From Rhynchopus euleeides (lineage: Eukaryota > Euglenozoa > Diplonemea > Diplonemida > Diplonemidae), in assembly GCA_963210315.1 (NCBI GenBank), contig OY723253.1, positions 744,001 to 808,000 of the forward strand: 64,000 nt of DNA, read 5' to 3'. Positions 59,233-64,000 of the stretch are shown piece by piece. The translations under genes were made by a program, and so were the position numbers. Within the stretch, counting starts at the first letter, position 1; each line of letters begins with the position of its first letter. Below the pieces are notes generated by a model. That model ran no database searches. It was not told the origin of the DNA and saw nothing but the letters and a program-made list of their open reading frames with translations.

Positions 59233-61233
59233 TTTTTTTTTTTTCCGCTGATCTGCCTCTGCGTGGCTCGACGCTACGGTGCAAAAATTGTCGATCCACA
59301 CCTCGCCGTGCGGCTGCGGGAGAAGCACCCGCGCGCTCCTGTGCGCAATAGCTGGGGAGTACGACCAACCCATGCACAGTACCTGCAGGCGAGCGTCGAC
59401 GAAATCGTTCCGCTTGTCACCGATACGCACCCCGAAGAACTTCTGTATATCCTCCGCCACCGGGAACTGGTAGAACCAGCTGCGCGCATCGGCCAATACA
59501 ACCCAGTCAGCGTTAGCCAGGCTCTGGGCCACTCTCGTGATGGAATTTAGGCGCATGTCGGGCGGGGGCTTCATCGCCTTGTTCAGCGTCCTGGCGTCCA
59601 CTATAAACCTGAGGCCCCCGCTCTTTTTGGCCACGGTGTAGGCCGGGTGGATCAGCGTTGATTCTTCTTGCACCAAGACCCCGTAGTCCTCCAGCTGCCC
59701 GAGGTGCTGGAGCATGTGTCTGGACACCTTTCGCTTCTCCCTCGCGAACGCCCCTTCACGCCCCGGCAGCAGTGCCTCGCGGAACACCGCCGTGTCCGTT
59801 ATCATGTCGATGACCCCGTCCAGCTCGCCGTCCGTGTCGAGTTGTCTCAATGCCTCGATGTCCAGTCGTGTAGTCCCGATGGGGGCGAGCTTCTGATGTT
59901 GTCCCGTGTCCCCCTGCTCGTGTGGTCGAACAGTCGTGTCCCCCAGAGGCACTCCGATCTCTTCTCCGTATATGTGTTCCACTGCCGGCCCGTAGTCCGC
60001 GTCCTCCTGTCCGCTGCTCCAGTTTTCGTAGCCCCAGTCTCCCTCCACCGTCTTTCGCTGTGGCACCCGTGGTGGTGGAAGACGCCCTCGCTCGTCGTCG
60101 TCATCCGGTGTCGCGTCGTACATCGGGGCTGCGGCTAGAAGCCGCCTCATCTTCTTTTGCATAGGAGGGAAATGGGATGCCACGATGTCTCCGTCGCGAC
60201 GCCGCCGCTTTGCCCTGCGCTTTTTAGACCTCACCAAGCCAGTCGGCTCGACACTGCCTCGGTCTCTGTGATCCGAATGTTCTCCGCCGCGTCGATGTAG
60301 CGCATCACCCCCTCTATGGTGCTGTGTCGGGACAGCAGCCTGATCTCTTCTAGCGGCAGCCCAAGCCTCGCGAGGTGCGTCAGTGCCCCCCGTCTCAACG
60401 AGTGTGGTGTCAGCGTCAGCTTCACCCGCTTCACCGCCGCCGCTATGGATGCATAAGTCACAGTCTGTGGAAATACCTTTTTCTCCCGCGAACGCGCCGT
60501 CGTGCGCAGGTGCTCTGTGAGAAGCTCGTAGTAGCGTCGAGGCATTCGCAACCCTGTCATCCGTCCGACTCTGTATGGATCGGACTTCGACTGCGTCCAC
60601 CGTACTGCCACCTGTCCGTTCCCCATCGGCTTGACATCGTCCCTGTCCAAACGCAGGACATCTGAGCTCCGAGCTGCCCCCGCCCACATCAGACTCAGCG
60701 CGATCTTCACCACGTCCCTGGGCTCTCGCTGCATGGCTTCCTTTGCCTCCTCTCGCGTTGCGGGCACAGCGTGTTTCTGGGGTTTCAGTGCCCCTCTCCG
60801 CTTTAGCGCTCTCCTGAAGTCCCGCAAAATGCTGCTGTGTTCGAGGTGGATGCCGGCGAACCTGCGGAGCGCCGCCACCAGGTTGTTGGTGTACTGCAGC
60901 GCCGACTGCACTGACAGCCCCTCCGCCTGGAGGTGTGCCATCCACAGCATCACGCCTTCGTCGTGCGACTCGACACACTCCTTTTCCTGCCACACTTCCA
61001 GGAAATCCCCGTACCGCTCCATGGTCCGTGACAGTGTTTTCCAGTAGTTTGGGGAGAGTGCGTCTCCCAAGATGCCCCTCAGCGTCGCTCGCACCACGTT
61101 GCGCGCCTTCTCGGTCAGTGGGGCTTGTGTTTTCTTCTTGCGTCCCGTGCTTTTGTTGCTCCTTTCTGTCGGTAGTTGGCGGTGCAGGGTCTGAAGAGGT
61201 AGGGTTGGGCGGGCGGGTGTTTGCTTGAGTCAT
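59122..61233 (-). CDS. Reverse transcriptase ORF of the retroelement (RT in the C-terminal half)
   Basis: The ATG at 61233 overlaps the Gag stop codon (ATGA), giving a 703-codon frame. Its first half overlaps the recombinase gene in another frame and is probably not functional protein. The RT proper starts near 60,230 (HFPPMQKKMRRLL; an ATG at 60162 is possible). It shows SGGLRFIVDARTLNKAM, DWVVLADARSWFYQFPV, CMGWSYSPAIAHRSA and VWIDNF. The last is the catalytic box, where the usual second Asp is Asn, so this copy may be inactive. After the A12 run at 59,233-59,244 the frame leaves the RNase H frame. Confidence 0.75.
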   Translation of the reverse strand: MTQANTRPPNPTSSDPAPPTTDRKEQQKHGTQEENTSPTDREGAQRGASDAEGHLGRRTLPKLLENTVTDHGAVRGFPGSVAGKGVCRVARRRRDAVDGTPPGGGAVSAVGAAVHQQPGGGAPQVRRHPPRTQQHFAGLQESAKAERGTETPETRCARNARGGKGSHAARAQGRGEDRAESDVGGGSSELRCPAFGQGRCQADGERTGGSTVDAVEVRSIQSRTDDRVANASTLLRASHRAPAHDGAFAGEKGISTDCDLCIHSGGGEAGEADADTTLVETGGTDAPREAWAAARRDQAAVPTQHHRGGDALHRRGGEHSDHRDRGSVEPTGLVRSKKRRAKRRRRDGDIVASHFPPMQKKMRRLLAAAPMYDATPDDDDERGRLPPPRVPQRKTVEGDWGYENWSSGQEDADYGPAVEHIYGEEIGVPLGDTTVRPHEQGDTGQHQKLAPIGTTRLDIEALRQLDTDGELDGVIDMITDTAVFREALLPGREGAFAREKRKVSRHMLQHLGQLEDYGVLVQEESTLIHPAYTVAKKSGGLRFIVDARTLNKAMKPPPDMRLNSITRVAQSLANADWVVLADARSWFYQFPVAEDIQKFFGVRIGDKRNDFVDARLQVLCMGWSYSPAIAHRSARVLLPQPHGEVWIDNFCTVASSHAEADQRKKKKSAVSGFPGAVQSLQRGAEHGRHAVRRPDAAFRGVRD
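60231..61229 (-). CDS. Tyrosine recombinase of the retroelement
   Basis: The frame is open from immediately after the Gag TGA, in the Gag frame, to the stop at 60231 (332 codons). The first ATG is at 61022, inside the N-terminal core-binding domain (RTMERYGDFLEVW), so a full domain needs readthrough or a non-ATG start. Catalytic boxes are intact: GAARSSDVLRL (Arg I), TPHSLRRGALTH (His-x-x-Arg II), LSRHSTIEGVMRYID (His III and the Tyr nucleophile). It would integrate the circular cDNA intermediate typical of DIRS-order elements. Confidence 0.85.
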   Translation of the reverse strand, partial: LKQTPARPTLPLQTLHRQLPTERSNKSTGRKKKTQAPLTEKARNVVRATLRGILGDALSPNYWKTLSRTMERYGDFLEVWQEKECVESHDEGVMLWMAHLQAEGLSVQSALQYTNNLVAALRRFAGIHLEHSSILRDFRRALKRRGALKPQKHAVPATREEAKEAMQREPRDVVKIALSLMWAGAARSSDVLRLDRDDVKPMGNGQVAVRWTQSKSDPYRVGRMTGLRMPRRYYELLTEHLRTTARSREKKVFPQTVTYASIAAAVKRVKLTLTPHSLRRGALTHLARLGLPLEEIRLLSRHSTIEGVMRYIDAAENIRITETEAVSSRLAW

Positions 61234-62276
61234 TGCTTTGATCCCTTTGACCCGGTGTGCCCCTTCCCCCTTCCCTTCCCCTTTCCCGACGGTGTGTGAT
61301 ACGGTTCGTAGCGCCAGTCTCGCTGTTGAGGAAAAACGGCTGAGCGGGACCTCTCCGCTTGCTCCTCCCGCGACGCTGCATCCACGGCGTCCTTCACAAA
61401 TTTGTGGTGTAGAACAGCGGAGAAACCCGCGAACCCCGCATCAAGGCATTTCTGCTCGTACACCCCTCGGGCCGTTTTCCCCCGCACCACCGTCAGCGCC
61501 GACAACCTTGCCACTGCGTGGTGCAGGCCCTTGCGGTGAGCCTGGTTCAGCCCGGTGCTGTTGACGAGGAGGAGGATGTTGTCCAGAGTCTCGAAAGCCC
61601 GCTTGAGGTGATCCAGCCAGTCTGCCTTGTTCTCGCCGATCGCCCCGATCGCCGCCTCGTTAAAAGCTGTAGACAGCTTGTTCCTCACCTCCCTTCTCAT
61701 ATGAGCTGAAGCCATGGTGCCCCACGTTGCGACTACGTGGGGACTAAAATCTGCGGGTAGCTCCTCCTCCACGGCCTGCAGGCGGTCACCCATCCCCTTC
61801 AAAGCCTTCTCCATGTCGATCACCCTGGCCTCCAGTCTCGTGTTTTGCTTCTTGATGGTGACGAGCTCCGCGAGGACTTGGTCCAGCTTGTCTGATCCCT
61901 CGTGCGCGCTGGCAGACTGCTCCGGTTGGTTCATGTCCCCCTCCTGCTGCGCGTCGTCTTCCCAGTCATCACTGTCGGAGTGCTCCACACGGTGTTCCTC
62001 CGGCAACGCATCTGGGCTGGCCAGCCAGGAGCACGCTGGACATATCCAGTGGGGCTCCCCCGCCGTCTGCATAAAAAGCTCGGCGGTGCCGGCCGTCGTG
62101 TGCTTTTTCATGCACGACTTTGTCGTGCGGCACCCACAGCGGTAGCATGTGATGGTCGCGCTGTGGGAGACCCCGCACGACGGGAAGATGCAGGCCTCCT
62201 GCGGAGCATTCATGCCATCGCCCGGACCTGCCAAGGACGGCACCACCCTGTCCCAGTCCACGGCGGAGTAGGCCAT
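61230..62276 (-). CDS. Gag-like protein with Cys-rich finger and coiled coil
   Basis: The ATG at 62276 (MAYSAVDWDRVVPSL) gives 348 aa. Residues about 29-86 hold a PHD-like Cys/His cluster (CIFPSCG, CYRCGCRTTKSCMKKH, HWICPACSW). An acidic stretch (SDSDDWEDD) and a coiled coil (about 130-172, LDQVLAELVTIKKQN) follow. A helical domain comes next, then a basic Gly/Lys end (GKGKGRGKGHTGSKGSKQ) suitable for nucleic-acid binding. The stop TGA is followed in the same frame by the recombinase. Confidence 0.75.
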   Translation of the reverse strand: MAYSAVDWDRVVPSLAGPGDGMNAPQEACIFPSCGVSHSATITCYRCGCRTTKSCMKKHTTAGTAELFMQTAGEPHWICPACSWLASPDALPEEHRVEHSDSDDWEDDAQQEGDMNQPEQSASAHEGSDKLDQVLAELVTIKKQNTRLEARVIDMEKALKGMGDRLQAVEEELPADFSPHVVATWGTMASAHMRREVRNKLSTAFNEAAIGAIGENKADWLDHLKRAFETLDNILLLVNSTGLNQAHRKGLHHAVARLSALTVVRGKTARGVYEQKCLDAGFAGFSAVLHHKFVKDAVDAASREEQAERSRSAVFPQQRDWRYEPYHTPSGKGKGRGKGHTGSKGSKQ

Positions 62277-62290
62277 TACCGTTCAACTCT

Positions 62291-62800
62291 CACCCGTCCG
62301 GCTCCCCCACCTGTATGCCGCTCCTCTCTCGTTCGCACACAGAGTACAGTCTCCCCGGTAGGAAGGTCCTGTCTCTTCGTCTCCTTTGCGGACAGTCTCC
62401 CCGGTAGGAAGGTCGTGCCCTCTTCGTCCCCTTGATACCTCGCGTTCGTTGATTACTTCGTTCGCACACAGAGTACAGTCTCCCCGGTAGGAAGGTCCTG
62501 CCTCTTGGTCTCCTTTGCGGACAGTCTCCCCGGTAGGAAGGTCGTGCCCTCTTCGTCCCCTTGATACCTCGCGTTCGTTGATTACTTCGTTCGCTCACAG
62601 AGTACAGTCTCCCCGGTAGGAAGGTCCTGCCTCTTGGTCTCCTTTGCGGACAGTCTCCCCGGTAGGAAGGTCGTGCCCTCTTCGTCCCCTTGATACCTCG
62701 CGTTCGTTGATTACTTCGTTCGCTCACAGAGTACAGTCTCCCCGGTAGGAAGGTCCTGCCTCTTTGTCTCCTTGATACCCCTTGTATTTTCTCCTTGATG
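62291..62800 (-). repeat. 129-bp tandem repeat in the retroelement leader
   Basis: GAGTACAGTCTCCCCGG recurs at 62342, 62471, 62600 and 62729, exactly 129 bp apart. Each unit contains two copies of CTCCCCGGTAGGAAGGTC. Because 129 is divisible by three the minus strand stays open for 145 codons (SERSNQRTRGIKGTKRARPS units), but there is no other sign that it is translated. Confidence 0.9.
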
Positions 62801-62856
62801 CCGTTCCTCTTCGGTCAGTCGTAGTGTTCACTTCTACGTGTTGATGATTCTCGATA

Positions 62857-62973
62857 TTTGCGTTGACGCTTCCACACTCACACTCCTGCTGATGATGGTG
62901 TCGTGAGTGAGGAGCACAAGGGCACGAACAAGCACGCGACACTTTCCGCCCACATCGAAGTGTGCTGAAAAAG
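62857..62973 (-). repeat. 5' split repeat (A1) of the retroelement
   Basis: This 117-bp sequence is identical to 58141-58257 in the same orientation. Outside it the two flanks differ at once, which defines the element edge near 62,973. Confidence 0.9.
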
Positions 62974-63018
62974 GAAAAAAGATATCACACCCCCACCCAC
63001 TCCCATTCTACCCCGTGA

Positions 63019-63999
63019 TTAAACCAGATCGAGATCAATCACATCCGTCATCAGGTTTTCGCCAGAGGAAGCAAGGTTGCCCTCATCTCTGTCGTCGTCG
63101 TCGCTGCCTTCGTCATCGTCGTCGTCGTCCCCACATCCAGTGTGGGTTGGCAGAACGCCTTCCAGTGCGAGGCGAGCCCGCTGAAGACGCAGTGCTTCCT
63201 TCCGCTCCTGGTCCGCAAAGCGCCCTTCAATGTCACCGTTGGCACGGGTGAACAGGCGCTTGCAGAAAGTTTTCGGGGCAGTGCCCGCAGCAGTCAGCAT
63301 ACTCGACGCCACCGAGTAAATGCTGTCGACACCAGTCACTGAGGCAGGCATGGTTAGCAGGCAGGTGACAACCTGGGCGAGGTCTCCCAACTCTGAGGTG
63401 AGGTGGAAGTGCCAGAACGCTGATGCGGTAGGGAATTGGCAGAGGACGTCGAAGTCGAGCTGCTTGTATGTCGTCAGTTGTTGGAGCACGGGGTCCGTGA
63501 ACAGCGCCGGAAACAACTCCTGCCACTTGGAGTCCGACGCTGCCATCACAGCCTCATCAACTGTCTCCGTTGCCACCGACTCAGGGTCGAAAATGGCAAG
63601 GTGCTCGAAAAGGTCTCGAGACTTGTAAGAGCTCCAGATCTGTTGGAGAAGCACCTTCTCTTCCGGGCCAGCGGCCCGGATTGCCTTCCTCACACGCAGA
63701 TGAACTGCGTGTGCCTCGTTCATCCCCTTTGGCGGGTTTGATACCCACAGGAAGAACTCGCGCAGCGGCGCGAATCTCTCCTCCATGGCCCCCATCTCAT
63801 CAAATGCCTTCGTGCGCTTTTCATCATTGCACAGGAGCACCGAAAGCTGCCGCAGTGATGCTGGTTTGTATGAGCGCGCCATCTCTGACTGGAGGAATGC
63901 GAGGAGGGTCTCGCGCCTACGGTATATGTGTGCGTTCACCTCAAACAACGCACACCACCGCGTCTGTGACGTCGTCTGCGGTGCCTCAGTCTTTTCCTC
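63019..63999 (-). CDS. hAT-like transposase, C-terminal part (runs off the right edge)
   Basis: The frame is open from the window edge to the TAA at 63019 (326 codons). TRWCALFEVNAHIYRRRETLLAFL near the start matches the TRW helix of hAT transposases. The C-terminal dimerisation region is recognisable: FWHFHLTSELGDLAQVV followed by CLLTMPASVTGVDSIYSVAS, equivalent to the family's P-x-S-S-x-x-x-E-R-x-F-S block, where the usual Glu-Arg is Asp-Ser. An acidic tail (DDDDDDEGSDDDDRDEG) ends the protein. It lies 45 bp from the retroelement edge. No TIR is identified in the window. Confidence 0.6.
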   Translation of the reverse strand, partial: EEKTEAPQTTSQTRWCALFEVNAHIYRRRETLLAFLQSEMARSYKPASLRQLSVLLCNDEKRTKAFDEMGAMEERFAPLREFFLWVSNPPKGMNEAHAVHLRVRKAIRAAGPEEKVLLQQIWSSYKSRDLFEHLAIFDPESVATETVDEAVMAASDSKWQELFPALFTDPVLQQLTTYKQLDFDVLCQFPTASAFWHFHLTSELGDLAQVVTCLLTMPASVTGVDSIYSVASSMLTAAGTAPKTFCKRLFTRANGDIEGRFADQERKEALRLQRARLALEGVLPTHTGCGDDDDDDEGSDDDDRDEGNLASSGENLMTDVIDLDLV

Positions 64000-64000
64000 A

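Larger units (their letters stand above)
58093..62973 (-). mobile_element. Tyrosine-recombinase retrotransposon, VIPER/DIRS-like, with split direct repeats
   Basis: A 4.9-kb element on the minus strand has, in order, a 117-bp terminal repeat (62973-62857), a 129-bp tandem array, Gag-like ORF, tyrosine recombinase, reverse transcriptase and RNase H. The far end is a 70-bp repeat, an identical copy of the 117-bp repeat (58257-58141), and the 70-bp repeat again. This A1 - body - B1 A2 B2 layout is the split direct repeat arrangement of PAT/Ngaro/VIPER-type elements. The domain order matches that reported for VIPER of trypanosomatids. Recombinase residues are intact; the polymerase box is altered and the RT-RNase H join is out of frame. 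Confidence 0.85.

Noticed and set aside
62291..62800. CRISPR-like array
   Set aside because: The 129-bp units are contiguous with no variable spacers, and the context is a eukaryotic retroelement leader.

Overview
The window looks like nuclear DNA of a euglenozoan protist, most probably a diplonemid. This is inferred from architecture; no rRNA, spliced-leader gene or other decisive marker is present. Nine host genes lie head to tail on the minus strand between 11.1 and 49.3 kb. Four have short introns, mostly GTATGT or GTGTGT to CTGCAG or CACAG. Several start codons sit just downstream of an AG, as expected for trans-spliced polycistronic transcripts. The block is enclosed by transposon- and repeat-rich DNA on both sides (1-11 kb and 49.5-64 kb). 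The only well-preserved retroelement has a Gag, tyrosine recombinase, reverse transcriptase, RNase H order like the kinetoplastid VIPER/DIRS group. The standard genetic code fits.

Left flank (1-11 kb): two copies of an AT-rich transposon with ends CCGTAAACGG at TA sites inside arrays of ACATGTA-type repeats; a satellite of about 190-207 bp; a 2.5-kb element with 222-bp terminal inverted repeats (TIRs) and two genes, one of unknown family and one with three C2H2 zinc fingers; a small MITE nested in the TIR of a G-tract element; and a 2.06-kb TIR element filled with GGTAATAACG repeats.

Gene block, in order of transcription from right to left: a 1652-aa IQ-motif protein; a 968-aa coiled-coil protein with Sfi1-like repeats; a Cys-rich reading frame that looks like a 5'-truncated LINE inserted in a (CT)n microsatellite; a secreted Pro/Thr-rich protein; a five-exon Sfi1-like protein; a five-exon nuclear cap-binding protein CBP80; a three-exon polycystin (PKD2/TRPP) channel; a membrane protein with a degenerate nucleotide-cyclase domain; a four-exon protein with a PH-like start and a coiled coil; and a two-exon divergent kinesin. 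Apart from CBP80, many suit cilium, centrin or cytoskeleton biology (polycystin, kinesin, IQ and Sfi1-like repeats). That theme is inference.

Right flank (49.5-64 kb): ACATGTA arrays, dispersed satellite fragments, a decayed Cys-rich/SAP-like gene split by a palindromic insert, a TIR element carrying a broken gene fragment and inserted into the satellite, a 332-bp AT-rich TIR element, the complete tyrosine-recombinase retroelement (58.1-63.0 kb, minus strand), and the C-terminal part of a hAT transposase that runs off the right edge.
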